This document shows positions 28,473 through 37,328 of a stretch of DNA of 40,153 bases, piece by piece. The position numbers and the translations under genes are program-made. How positions within the stretch are numbered: the first letter of the stretch is position 1; every line of letters starts with the position of its first letter. The DNA is from Chloroflexota bacterium (GTDB taxonomy: Bacteria; Chloroflexota; Anaerolineae; Anaerolineales; E44-bin32): assembly GCA_024277995.1 (NCBI GenBank), contig JAJRUD010000232.1, forward strand, positions 1 through 40,153, read 5' to 3'. The notes beneath the pieces are model-generated. The model was not told the DNA's origin and ran no database searches. It worked only from the letters and a program-made list of their open reading frames with translations.

Positions 28473-29756
28473 GTGCTCGTCGAGAAGATGGGCCTGCCGC
28501 GTGATGCGCTAGCCGGGAAAGTGGCCGTCATCACGGGCGCGGGGAGGGGCATCGGCAAGGAACTGGCACGGGCTCTGGCCTGGCTGGGGGCCTGGGTGGT
28601 CATCGCTGAGATCGCCGAGACGGGCGCCGAGACCGAGGCGTTGATCCGCGCTGAGGGCGGAAGGGCGCTCTTCGTCCACACCGATGTCGCTGATGAGGAG
28701 AGCATCCAGGCGTTGGCCCAGGAGGTCCTCGAGGCTTTCGGCAGGGTGGATATCCTGGTGAACAACGCCATCATCTACCGCACAGGGGCCATCCTGGAGA
28801 CCCCTATCGAGGTCTGGGATCAGGTCTATGCCGTGAACCTGCGCGGGGCGGTGGTGGCCATCCGGGCGTTCCTGCCGTGCATGCTGGAGCGCCATGAAGG
28901 GGTCATCGTGACCATCACCTCCCAGGAGGGGATGCCCTATGCCGCATCCTACTTCGCCTCGAAGGCCGCGCTGCGCTCGCTGGCGCTATCGCTGGCTGCG
29001 GAACTGGGTGAGGGGTCGGGTGTGTACGCCTTCGCCTTCGCCCCGGGCATGGTGGACACGCCGGGCGGGGAAGAGGCTTTTCGGGCCATGGCGCCCCGCC
29101 TGGGCATGTCCTATCAGGCCTTCACCGGCATGGGCACAAATCCCGGCTATGAGGGGCTGATGCCGGCCGAGGATTGCGCCGCCGGCTTCGCCTACGCCAT
29201 CCTCCATGCCCGCCAGTACCACGGTCAGGTGGCTGATCCTTTCCAGCCGCTGGCCAAGGCCGGGCTGTTGCCGGGCGAGGCGGCCGTCCAGGCTTCCTCA
29301 AGACCATCCGCGACGGTGTCCGCTCATGCCGGAATCTCCCCCTCTTCGAAACTGCATTGCGCCGTTGAATTGCGCTCGGTGTTGGAAGAAGTCAATCGGG
29401 AGTTCGATGAACTGGACATGTTCCGCAGGACTTACGCCCGACGCGACTTTCAACGCAAATCGGGGATGAGCATCGACCATTGGTTGGAGGCGGCCGGGGA
29501 GCTGGTCTCGGAACTGGAAATCCTGGCCCGGGCGGCGGAAAAGCGCAAGAGCGAGCCGGCGCGCCGGTTGCGAGCCAGGCTTCCGTGGCTGCAAGGGAAC
29601 CTCGAGAAGCTGGCCGGCTACTTTCGCAAGACCAAGAAGGACGCTGAGGGTTTCATTCGGGAGCCTCAGGCCCTGTCCGCCGCACTGGAGGCACTGGCCC
29701 GGCGCGAGCGTGCGGTGCGGGCGCTGATGGCTGCGCTGGAAGAGGTCCCCCGGTGA
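28473..29756 (+). CDS. SDR-family oxidoreductase with a C-terminal helical extension
   Basis: AVITGAGRGIGKELARAL, DILVNNAIIYR, SYFASKAALRSLALSLAAEL; residues after about 285 form a charged helical region. Start GTG 28473 or ATG 28488. Confidence 0.88.
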   Translation: MLVEKMGLPRDALAGKVAVITGAGRGIGKELARALAWLGAWVVIAEIAETGAETEALIRAEGGRALFVHTDVADEESIQALAQEVLEAFGRVDILVNNAIIYRTGAILETPIEVWDQVYAVNLRGAVVAIRAFLPCMLERHEGVIVTITSQEGMPYAASYFASKAALRSLALSLAAELGEGSGVYAFAFAPGMVDTPGGEEAFRAMAPRLGMSYQAFTGMGTNPGYEGLMPAEDCAAGFAYAILHARQYHGQVADPFQPLAKAGLLPGEAAVQASSRPSATVSAHAGISPSSKLHCAVELRSVLEEVNREFDELDMFRRTYARRDFQRKSGMSIDHWLEAAGELVSELEILARAAEKRKSEPARRLRARLPWLQGNLEKLAGYFRKTKKDAEGFIREPQALSAALEALARRERAVRALMAALEEVPR

Positions 29757-30406
29757 TCGTCGATCTGCACAATCATGCCGAACTTTCCCGCAACACCACG
29801 GTCGGGCTCGATGACTACATCCGCCGGGCGAAGAGGCTCCAGGTCGCTCTCGCCATCACCGAGCACAACCGGCTATATGATCGGGGTGGCGCGATCGAGG
29901 GCGTGCTCGTAGTGCCGGGCATGGAGATCCTCAACGACTACGGCGATTACCTGGTCTTCGGCGCTCCGCAAGAAAGTGTGGAATGCAGAGACATCTTCGC
30001 CCTCGTCGATTTCGTCCACCGCTGTGGCGGGGTGATCATCGCCGCGCACCCCTTCTCCGGCTATGGGGTGTGCCGCGTGACCGATAGCGAGACAGCCGGG
30101 AGAATCATCGCCCGGATGGACGCAGTGGAGGTCCTGAATGGGAGGGCTTCGGCAGAGGATTGCCGGAAGGCAGAGAGACTGGCCATGACCTACAACAAGC
30201 CGCGCGTCGGCGGCAGCGACGCGCATCACGCAGAAGGGATGTTTCGGGCCGGGACGCGCTTTGTGCACAGGATCGGGAACGTGAGTGATCTGGCACGGGA
30301 GATCAGACATGGGCGTTGTGAACCGGTCATTATCGATGCGGCCGGCTTGGAGGACCACTCGTCACCCCGCAGGCGCGCAAGCGGCGGCCGACGAGGTCAA
30401 GGATAG
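29753..30406 (+). CDS. PHP-domain metal-dependent phosphoesterase
   Basis: GTGA overlap; VDLHNHAELS, ITEHN, VPGMEIL, IAAHPFSGY, GGSDAHH. Confidence 0.88.
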   Translation: MIVDLHNHAELSRNTTVGLDDYIRRAKRLQVALAITEHNRLYDRGGAIEGVLVVPGMEILNDYGDYLVFGAPQESVECRDIFALVDFVHRCGGVIIAAHPFSGYGVCRVTDSETAGRIIARMDAVEVLNGRASAEDCRKAERLAMTYNKPRVGGSDAHHAEGMFRAGTRFVHRIGNVSDLAREIRHGRCEPVIIDAAGLEDHSSPRRRASGGRRGQG

Positions 30407-30412
30407 GAGAAG

Positions 30413-31267
30413 ATGTTCGATTACGACCTGGACCATCATGTGGCTGAACTCTATGATCAGCTTATCACCACCACGGAGGATGTCGGCCTCATCAGGCGCT
30501 TAATCGGCGGACGGGGAAAGCTGCGCATCCTGGAGCCATTCTGCGGCACCGGGCGGATCGCCATCCCGCTGGCCCTGGACGGGCATACAGTGGTGGGGCT
30601 CGACCGTGCTCAGGGCATGCTGGCTCGAGCGGAGGCCAAAATCAGGGCGCTCGCGCCCGATGTCCAGCGGCGGATTACCTTGCTGCAGCGAGACGTCCTG
30701 TGGGAGGCGTGGCCGAAGGACTTCGACCTTGTGATCCTGGCAGGCAACTGCCTTTACGAGCTTTCGACGCCGGAAGAGCAGGCCCGGGTCATCGCCGCGG
30801 CGGCGGATGCCTTGCGAGTCGGCGGGCACCTCTTCGTGGACAACGATCACATGGAAGGAGAATTGGAGCGCGCGTGGTACGACCCGCCGGTGCGCGAGCG
30901 CGTCTTTCCTACAGGAGAATGTGCCGACGGTGCGCGCCTGGAAAGTCGCTGGGAGGTAATCGGGTACGACGCGCCTCGGCGGCTGATCCGCCTCCTGCGC
31001 CAGACGTGCATCAGCCTGCCCGATGGAAGCCTCGTGGAACATCAGTGCATCCAGGCAAAGCACCCAGTGAGCGCGGAGGAGGTGGGCGGTTGGCTGGAGG
31101 CTCAAGGATTGAGGATCGAGCGAATGCTGGGAGACTATGAGGGCCATCCGTACACGGATTCCGCCCCGCGCGCCATCTTCTTGGCCAGGAAGATGGATCC
31201 GGCACGCCCAGCAGGTCAACAGGAGCTTGCGGGAGGAGCTGATGGCAGAGCGAACCATGCAGGATGA
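30413..31267 (+). CDS. Class I SAM-dependent methyltransferase
   Basis: LRILEPFCGTGRIAIPLALDGHTVVGLDRAQGML, VILAGNCLYEL, LRVGGHLFVDNDH. Confidence 0.88.
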   Translation: MFDYDLDHHVAELYDQLITTTEDVGLIRRLIGGRGKLRILEPFCGTGRIAIPLALDGHTVVGLDRAQGMLARAEAKIRALAPDVQRRITLLQRDVLWEAWPKDFDLVILAGNCLYELSTPEEQARVIAAAADALRVGGHLFVDNDHMEGELERAWYDPPVRERVFPTGECADGARLESRWEVIGYDAPRRLIRLLRQTCISLPDGSLVEHQCIQAKHPVSAEEVGGWLEAQGLRIERMLGDYEGHPYTDSAPRAIFLARKMDPARPAGQQELAGGADGRANHAG

Positions 31268-31769
31268 GGAGATCCTGTCCCGTTTCCTGGAAGGAGCGAA
31301 AGAGCTGCAGGGACTCGTGAAAGGCCTGTCCGAAGCGGACCTGGATTCGGCTGGGGGAGATGGTGGCTGGACGATTCGCCAGATCGTGCATCACGTCGCC
31401 GATGATTGCGACGTGTGGTCCATGTGCATCAAGAAAGCCATCGCCACGCCGGGGGTCATGGTCCGCTTCGAGGGTTTCCCGGGCAACGAAGCCTGGGCAG
31501 AGGCCTTGCACTTCGACAGGCGCGAGATAGGGGCTGCAGCAGACTTGATAGGCGCACACCGACGCTACCTTGCCCGATTGCTGGAGCACTTCGCTGATGC
31601 CTGGGATCGTCTGCTGCGCCTAGCCAACGCCGAAGGCGAGGTCATGCGAGAGATGAGCGTTCGCGAGATGGTGCAGATGCTGACCGATCATCTGCAGGAG
31701 CACGTTGAGAGGATCGCGCAGATCCTGTCGGAAAGGGGCAAGGATAGAGGCATGGAATCGAAAGTGTGA
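31242..31769 (+). CDS. DinB-like putative metal-dependent protein
   Basis: GGGAGGAGCTG-ATG; GGWTIRQIVHHVADD, four-helix pattern, MLTDHLQEHVERI conserved-His region. Confidence 0.8.
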   Translation: MAERTMQDEEILSRFLEGAKELQGLVKGLSEADLDSAGGDGGWTIRQIVHHVADDCDVWSMCIKKAIATPGVMVRFEGFPGNEAWAEALHFDRREIGAAADLIGAHRRYLARLLEHFADAWDRLLRLANAEGEVMREMSVREMVQMLTDHLQEHVERIAQILSERGKDRGMESKV

Positions 31770-31772
31770 GGC

Positions 31773-33266
31773 ATGGAGAATAGATCGCACTCCACGCGTC
31801 CCTGGGACTGGGAGGCTCTGGAAGCCGAGGCGGCCGGTTCGGGCGTGCTTGAGGAACTCGCCCAACTCAAGAAGCTGCTGCCTCCGCAGGACATCGGTTT
31901 TCTCTTTGAACAGCTCGGCAGGCTCGACGAGCCAGCGGAGATCCGGTTGTTGAGTGGCTATCGGCAGATGCAGGAGGAATGGGGGGGCGGTTTCTATGGC
32001 ATGTTGCCGGACGAACTCGGTCAAGAAGAGATCCCCCTCCCCTCACGTTTCCCGGGGTGCGTGAGGACGGCCCTCCTGCTGGCGCAGGTCAGGGCACGCA
32101 ATCTGGCAGCCATACGGCGCGTCAACCCCGACTATCCACTGGAGTTCACGCGACGCTCCTTCCCCTCGCTCGCCCCGATGCGCTATCCGCCACGGTGGGG
32201 CCTGGAGCTGGACTTCTCCGCCATCCGGGAGGTGCTCCACCTGTTTGAGGGGGAGAAGGTCAGCATGGAGGAGGCCGCGGCCGTCGCCCGGCTGCCCGCT
32301 TTCCGGGAGATGATCCGGCATCGCCGGGAGCTGGGCTACCTGCCGGAGCCGCTCGTCAGTGAAGAAGGTCTCGCCCACCTCTTGCAGCAAGCCGCGAGCC
32401 GCGCGCCGCTGGACATGATCTGGAAGTGGATCAGCCCCCACAATCTTTTCGATCTGGCGGACCTCTTCCTTCATCGGCGAGAATACCAGGGACTGCTGGA
32501 AGCGCTGCAGGCCCGGGCGGAGGCGATCATCGGCCATATCCTGGGAGCGATCGCGCAGTACGCCACCGAAGAGATGCGCAGGGTGTCCTTCCAGGATCGG
32601 GTGAGTTTCACCGTGGGCTGGGGGATCGCCGGCTGGGCTACCGCGGCCACCGGCGGGATCAACCTCGAGCACTTCAAGGACGACTACCGCCGCCTGCTCA
32701 CCACGTTGACCCACGAGACCTTTCATCGCTGGCAGCTTCACGTGTGCCCGGCTGACCCTGCCGCGCCAGGCGCGGCGCGATCCTTTGATGCCCTGACCCA
32801 CTTTCCCTTCGCTAACGAGAGGCACCGCAAGCTCTACGAGGTCCTCAGCTACATATTCCTCGAAGGCACAGCGACTTTCGTTGCTCCCTCTCATCCTCCG
32901 GCCGATCGGGAGGAAAGCGCGAGGCGCGGGGCTGAGCTGCTCGGGGAGTGCGCCGCGGCCATCTATCTGCTGGGGGATTTGGAAAAAGCCGATGAACTGC
33001 TCAACGAGGGGCTGAAATCGAATGGCCCCTTCTATTGGTTCGGCGCCCATATGGCGCAGGAAATCACAGCCCGCTATGGGGATGCCGAGCTTGGCCGCAC
33101 ACTGTGCGAAGGCAGCCCCGCGTTCTTCCTGCGATACTTTTCCGCCGCAACGGATGCAAGGCTTCACCCGGGCCCTGATGTGCAGGCCAGGGTGCGAAAC
33201 CTGGCATCCTTGATGGAGAAGTGGGAGACGCCCGGCCGTGATGTTGGAAAAAGGAGAGAGAAATGA
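31773..33266 (+). CDS. Putative zinc metallopeptidase-like protein (gluzincin-type HExxH...E)
   Basis: LTTLTHETFHRWQ (HExxH) and, 50 residues later, FLEGTATFVAP (candidate third ligand E). Confidence 0.6.
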   Translation: MENRSHSTRPWDWEALEAEAAGSGVLEELAQLKKLLPPQDIGFLFEQLGRLDEPAEIRLLSGYRQMQEEWGGGFYGMLPDELGQEEIPLPSRFPGCVRTALLLAQVRARNLAAIRRVNPDYPLEFTRRSFPSLAPMRYPPRWGLELDFSAIREVLHLFEGEKVSMEEAAAVARLPAFREMIRHRRELGYLPEPLVSEEGLAHLLQQAASRAPLDMIWKWISPHNLFDLADLFLHRREYQGLLEALQARAEAIIGHILGAIAQYATEEMRRVSFQDRVSFTVGWGIAGWATAATGGINLEHFKDDYRRLLTTLTHETFHRWQLHVCPADPAAPGAARSFDALTHFPFANERHRKLYEVLSYIFLEGTATFVAPSHPPADREESARRGAELLGECAAAIYLLGDLEKADELLNEGLKSNGPFYWFGAHMAQEITARYGDAELGRTLCEGSPAFFLRYFSAATDARLHPGPDVQARVRNLASLMEKWETPGRDVGKRREK

Positions 33267-34153
33267 AGGCCAAGTCCTTTACATTGCTGGCAGCGAAGAT
33301 ACTCGTCCTGACCGTGCTGCTTTTCTTCATCACATCGGCGGCGGCCGTGTTGGCGGGAATGGGGAAGTTCGTGCAGGTCCCTGACCCCACGGCGGCTGCG
33401 ATGGCCAGCCTGATGGTCTCCTTCCTGCAGGCTCTGGTCCTGAGCTATGCCATCCTGCGTTCTCGCTGGACGGGATGGCGGCTGGTCCTGACGATCTTCT
33501 TCGTCTTCTACGGTGCGACCACCTTCATGTCCCAGATCGAGACGGTGGTGTTCCTAAGATACCTGGTAGACGTCGTCCCCGCGGCGATGATCCCCGGGCT
33601 GTTCCTGCAGGGCGCCATCACCGCAGCTGTCTTTGCGCCGCTGGCTGTGTGGTTCCTGGGAAAGATGAAAGAGGCCCCGCAGGTGGAGGGGGCCGAGAGT
33701 GAGGCGGGTCTGCCGGGCGGCGAGGCCGGCAGCCGGCCCTGGCGGGAGTGGGTCGGGCGATGGGCGCTCATCGCGCTCTTGTATGTGATGGTGTACATCG
33801 GCTTCGGGGCTCTGGTCTTCAGACCACTGGCGGGTCCGGCCTTCGAGGCCTACTACGGCGATCTGCAGCTCCCCGGCTGGATCATCCCCTTCCAGCTGCT
33901 GCGCGGGTTGATGTGGGGCGCGCTGGCGCTGCCGGTGGTGCGGATGACACGCGGGCGCTGGTGGGAGCCGCGCCTGCTGGTGGCCCTGCTCTTCTCCGTG
34001 CTGATGGCGGCCAACCTGCTGATCCCGACGGAGATCATGCCGCCCGTCATCCGCAAGGCGCATCTCGTGGAGGTGTTCTCCTCGAACTTCCTCTTCGGCT
34101 GGGCAACCGCCTGGCTGCTGACGGGCCGCCGAGGTCTCCGTCAGGAGGGTTGA
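33263..34153 (+). CDS. Multi-TM membrane protein (paralogue of 18504-19478)
   Basis: ATGA overlap; AGAGAAATGA; RWALIALLYVMVYIGFGALVFRPLAGPAFEAYYGDLQLPGWIIPFQLLRGLMWGALALPVV... Confidence 0.82.
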   Translation: MKAKSFTLLAAKILVLTVLLFFITSAAAVLAGMGKFVQVPDPTAAAMASLMVSFLQALVLSYAILRSRWTGWRLVLTIFFVFYGATTFMSQIETVVFLRYLVDVVPAAMIPGLFLQGAITAAVFAPLAVWFLGKMKEAPQVEGAESEAGLPGGEAGSRPWREWVGRWALIALLYVMVYIGFGALVFRPLAGPAFEAYYGDLQLPGWIIPFQLLRGLMWGALALPVVRMTRGRWWEPRLLVALLFSVLMAANLLIPTEIMPPVIRKAHLVEVFSSNFLFGWATAWLLTGRRGLRQEG

Positions 34154-34163
34154 GTGCCTTCAC

Positions 34164-34345
34164 TGGAGAGATCCACCCCTGGCCAACTGACCAGGAGGAG
34201 AATCTCTCCACCTGACCAAGGTCCTTCCCACCGATGCGCCGGGTGCCGTCGGGGGGAAGGACTCTTAACATGTCGATGGAAACAGGACCGCGAGAACAGG
34301 CGTGAGACGATGGCCGCATCAAGCCTGTGATCGCTGACAGGCTTG
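34164..34345 (+). other. Structured intergenic region with three consecutive hairpins
   Basis: TGGAGAGAT...ATCTCTCCA (34164-34172/34202-34210, nested CCTGG/CCAGG); GTCCTTCCC...GGGAAGGAC (34221-34229/34254-34262); CAAGCCTGT-GATCGCTG-ACAGGCTTG (34320-34345). Confidence 0.75.
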
Positions 34346-34440
34346 CGTTGGGCCAGACCGCCCGGGCGCATGCCACGGTCGGGAGCGCCTCGGTGGCGGC
34401 AAAGCTCGTTTTGATGCTGGATGGGCGAGGAGGTCTTGGG

Positions 34441-35097
34441 ATGAGAAGCGAGGCTCGAATCACCCCATGGGTCTTGTGGACCGCACCCCTGCTGCTCATT
34501 CCATCGATGGTCGTTGCATTTCAGGTGCTCGTCCATCGTCTGGGATTCAAGACCGGATACCTGGCCGCGTTTCTGATCTATTGGTCGGTATGGGGGGCGC
34601 TTTTCCCGCTTCTGACTTTGGGGAGCCGGGGAGTACGGGTCCTTCTTGAGGAGGGCGTCCGGCCCGGCCGAGGCGAGCGGCGAGTCTGGTTGGCGCTGCT
34701 GGCCATCCCGCCGCTCCTGGCGGCCGTCACCGTCCTGCCGACAAAGTTTTCCCAGGCCACGCCGGCGGTCATCCTGGGGTCCGCCGCACTGGCGCTGGTG
34801 AACGGCATCCTGGAGGAGCTTCTGTGGCGGGGGCTCTACGTGTGGGGGTTCCCGGAGCTTCTGGGCAGCGGCTACCTTTACCCCGCCATCGGCTTTGCGC
34901 TGTGGCATCTGGCGCCGCAGGCGGTGCATCCCACCGCCATGCCGGGCGGTGTCCCCGCCTTCCTGGCCGGCGCCCTTTTCTTCGGCCTGTGCTGGGGCTG
35001 GGTGGCCCGGCGCAGCCGATCGATCCGCTGGGTGGTCATTTCGCACGTGCTGACGGATTTTCTGGGGCTGGGGGCCCTGGTTTACCTGGCTGGCTGA
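34441..35097 (+). CDS. CPBP-family intramembrane metalloprotease
   Basis: NGILEELLWRGLYVWGFPELLG, GFALWHLAPQAVHP, ISHVLTDFLG. Confidence 0.88.
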   Translation: MRSEARITPWVLWTAPLLLIPSMVVAFQVLVHRLGFKTGYLAAFLIYWSVWGALFPLLTLGSRGVRVLLEEGVRPGRGERRVWLALLAIPPLLAAVTVLPTKFSQATPAVILGSAALALVNGILEELLWRGLYVWGFPELLGSGYLYPAIGFALWHLAPQAVHPTAMPGGVPAFLAGALFFGLCWGWVARRSRSIRWVVISHVLTDFLGLGALVYLAG

Positions 35098-35110
35098 CGG
35101 AGAGAAACTC

Positions 35111-36049
35111 ATGGCGGATGATGTCGTATTGATCGCTCAAGGCCTGGCGCGCGCTTTCGGCGAGGTGGTCGCCGTGGACGGCCTCTCACTGCAGGTGCGG
35201 CGCGGGGAGATCTTTGGATTCCTGGGACACAACGGCGCCGGCAAGACGACCAGCGTGCGCCTGCTCAATGGAGTGCTGCGCCCGGACCAGGGCCATGTGC
35301 AGGTGTTGGGGCTGGACCCAACGAGCCAGGGGCCCGAGCTGCGTCGACGCACGGGTGTGCTCACGGAGACGCCAGCGTTGGAGGAGCGCCTGACCGCGCG
35401 CGAGAATCTGCTCTTCTACGCCGAGCTGTACGGCCTGGCGCCGGAGCGGATGACGGAGCGAGTGGAAGCGCTCCTGGAAATCTTTAATCTGGCCTCGCGC
35501 GCCGACGACAGGGTGAGCGGTTTCAGCAAGGGCATGAAGCAGCGCCTGGCTCTGGCGCGTGCCCTGGTGCACGAGCCTGAAATCCTCTTCCTGGATGAGC
35601 CGACCTCGGGGCTGGATCCCGTGGCGGCGCGCGCGGTTCGGCGTCTGGTCGCCCGTCTCAGCCGAGAAGAGGATCGCACGGTCATCCTCTGCACGCACAA
35701 CCTGATCGAGGCGCAAACCCTGTGCGACCGCGTGGCGGTGCTCAAGGCTGGCAGGCTCATGGCCCTGGGTCGCCCCGCTGACCTGGCCCGGCGCTGGGGT
35801 CGGAACCTGCGCTTGGACTTCGAGGTGTCGGGGGCCACACGCGGCTTGGCTCTGAGCGTGCTGCGCGCCACCCCTGGCGTCGCAGAGCTGGCCAGCGAAG
35901 ACGGGGTGATCAGCGTTCTGGGAATCGACCGCGAGAGAGTGCCAGACTTGGTGGAGGCATTGGTCGGCGCCGGCGTGCGCCTGTATCGTGTATCGCCGCG
36001 TGAGCCCACGCTGGAGGATATCTACTTCGCCTTGCATGGATTGGATTAG
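35111..36049 (+). CDS. ABC transporter ATP-binding protein (ABC-2 type exporter)
   Basis: Walker A GHNGAGKTT, signature VSGFSKGMKQRLALARAL, Walker B ILFLDEPTSGLDP. Confidence 0.95.
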   Translation: MADDVVLIAQGLARAFGEVVAVDGLSLQVRRGEIFGFLGHNGAGKTTSVRLLNGVLRPDQGHVQVLGLDPTSQGPELRRRTGVLTETPALEERLTARENLLFYAELYGLAPERMTERVEALLEIFNLASRADDRVSGFSKGMKQRLALARALVHEPEILFLDEPTSGLDPVAARAVRRLVARLSREEDRTVILCTHNLIEAQTLCDRVAVLKAGRLMALGRPADLARRWGRNLRLDFEVSGATRGLALSVLRATPGVAELASEDGVISVLGIDRERVPDLVEALVGAGVRLYRVSPREPTLEDIYFALHGLD

Positions 36050-36063
36050 GGGAGGGGTGAGAG

Positions 36064-36885
36064 ATGAATCTGCGAGCCATGCGCGCCATCGTGCGCAAAG
36101 ACCTGAAGGTACTGTGGCAGAGCAAGGCAGTCACCGTCCCGCTGATCGTCGTCCCGCTGATCTTCCTGGTCGTGCTGCCGGCGCTGGCGGCCCTCTTGCC
36201 TTCGGCCGCTGTGCAGGCCGGGGGTCCCCTGGCGCAGATCGATCGGTACCTGCAGCAGATGCCGCAGGGCCTGCAGGCTGAGCTGGCTGGCTATGACCAG
36301 GCCCAAAAGATCGTGGTGCTGGCCCTGGTGTACTTCCTGGCGCCGATGTACCTGATCATCCCCCTGATGGTGGCCAGCGTCGTGGCCGCCGACAGCTTCG
36401 CCGGCGAGAAAGAGCGCAAGACCCTAGAGGCGCTTCTCTATTCGCCGACGACGGAACGCGAGCTCTTCGTGGCGAAAGTGCTCTCGGCCTGGCTCCCGGC
36501 GATGGCCGTGGCGCTGATCGGGTTCCTGCTCTACAGCATGGTGGCCAACCTGGCGGCGTGGCCCGTGATGGGCCGCCTCTTCTTCCCCAGCGGAATGTGG
36601 CTCGCGCTGGCCTTCTGGGTCGCCCCGGCGGTGGCCGGGCTGGGCCTGGGGGCGACCGTACTGATCTCGGCGCGGGTGGAAACCTTCCAGGAGGCCTATC
36701 AGTTGGGCGCAGTGGTGGTCTTGCCCATCCTTTCCCTGGTGATCGGCCAGGCGACGGGGGTGATGTACTTCAACCTGGTGCTGGTGATGGCGCTTGGCCT
36801 GTCCCTGTGGGCCATCGATGCCCTGCTGTTGTGGCTTGGAGGCAGGCTCTTTCGGCGCGAAGAACTGATGGCGCGCGTGGGCTGA
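36064..36885 (+). CDS. ABC-2 type transporter permease
   Basis: MNLRAMRAIVRKDLKVLWQSKAVTVPLIVVPLIFL..., DSFAGEKERKTLEALLYSPTTERELFVAKVL signature. Confidence 0.92.
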   Translation: MNLRAMRAIVRKDLKVLWQSKAVTVPLIVVPLIFLVVLPALAALLPSAAVQAGGPLAQIDRYLQQMPQGLQAELAGYDQAQKIVVLALVYFLAPMYLIIPLMVASVVAADSFAGEKERKTLEALLYSPTTERELFVAKVLSAWLPAMAVALIGFLLYSMVANLAAWPVMGRLFFPSGMWLALAFWVAPAVAGLGLGATVLISARVETFQEAYQLGAVVVLPILSLVIGQATGVMYFNLVLVMALGLSLWAIDALLLWLGGRLFRREELMARVG

Positions 36886-37028
36886 GAGCTGGCCGGATGG
36901 CCAGGGGCAGAACGCACCATCCAGCGGGGGCCCTTTCCGCCCACCTGCCGGGAGACTCCCAGGGATCGGGAGAATATCCTGGTGGCAGGAGCGAGGCAGG
37001 GTGCCTCGCCCGGGATGGAGGTGGCATC

Positions 37029-37211
37029 ATGTTCAACTGGCATCTGGCCTTCGAGTTCGGTCGCATGAAGCAGGAAGAGGCGCTTCGCCAGGCGGAGGAA
37101 GAGCGTCTCCTCCGCCAGGGCCGGCAAGGGGAGGGGCCGAGAAGGCTGGGGATGGTCCTCATGGTCTTGGCTGGATTGTCCTTCGTGATGCTTCTGACCT
37201 GGCGGGCCTGA
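37029..37211 (+). CDS. Small single-TM protein (60 aa)
   Basis: GGAGGTGGCATC-ATG; charged N-terminus (KQEEALRQAEEERLLRQ) then LGMVLMVLAGLSFVMLLTW helix. Confidence 0.6.
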   Translation: MFNWHLAFEFGRMKQEEALRQAEEERLLRQGRQGEGPRRLGMVLMVLAGLSFVMLLTWRA

Positions 37212-37328
37212 ATCCACGAGAGGGATCGGACGCTCTCGCCGGCGACGGGGTTGCGTCCGACATCCCCCTCGAGAGGGGGAGAAAACAGAGGGTTTTCGTG
37301 GGTGTGTGAGTGGGTTGGGTGGAAGTCG

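Noticed and set aside
13877-36885. Known antiphage defence system or classical PKS/NRPS cluster
   Set aside because: No nuclease, helicase, STAND, TIR, RT, PKS or NRPS modules; CPBP proteins alone (despite the Abi name) are not evidence of phage defence.
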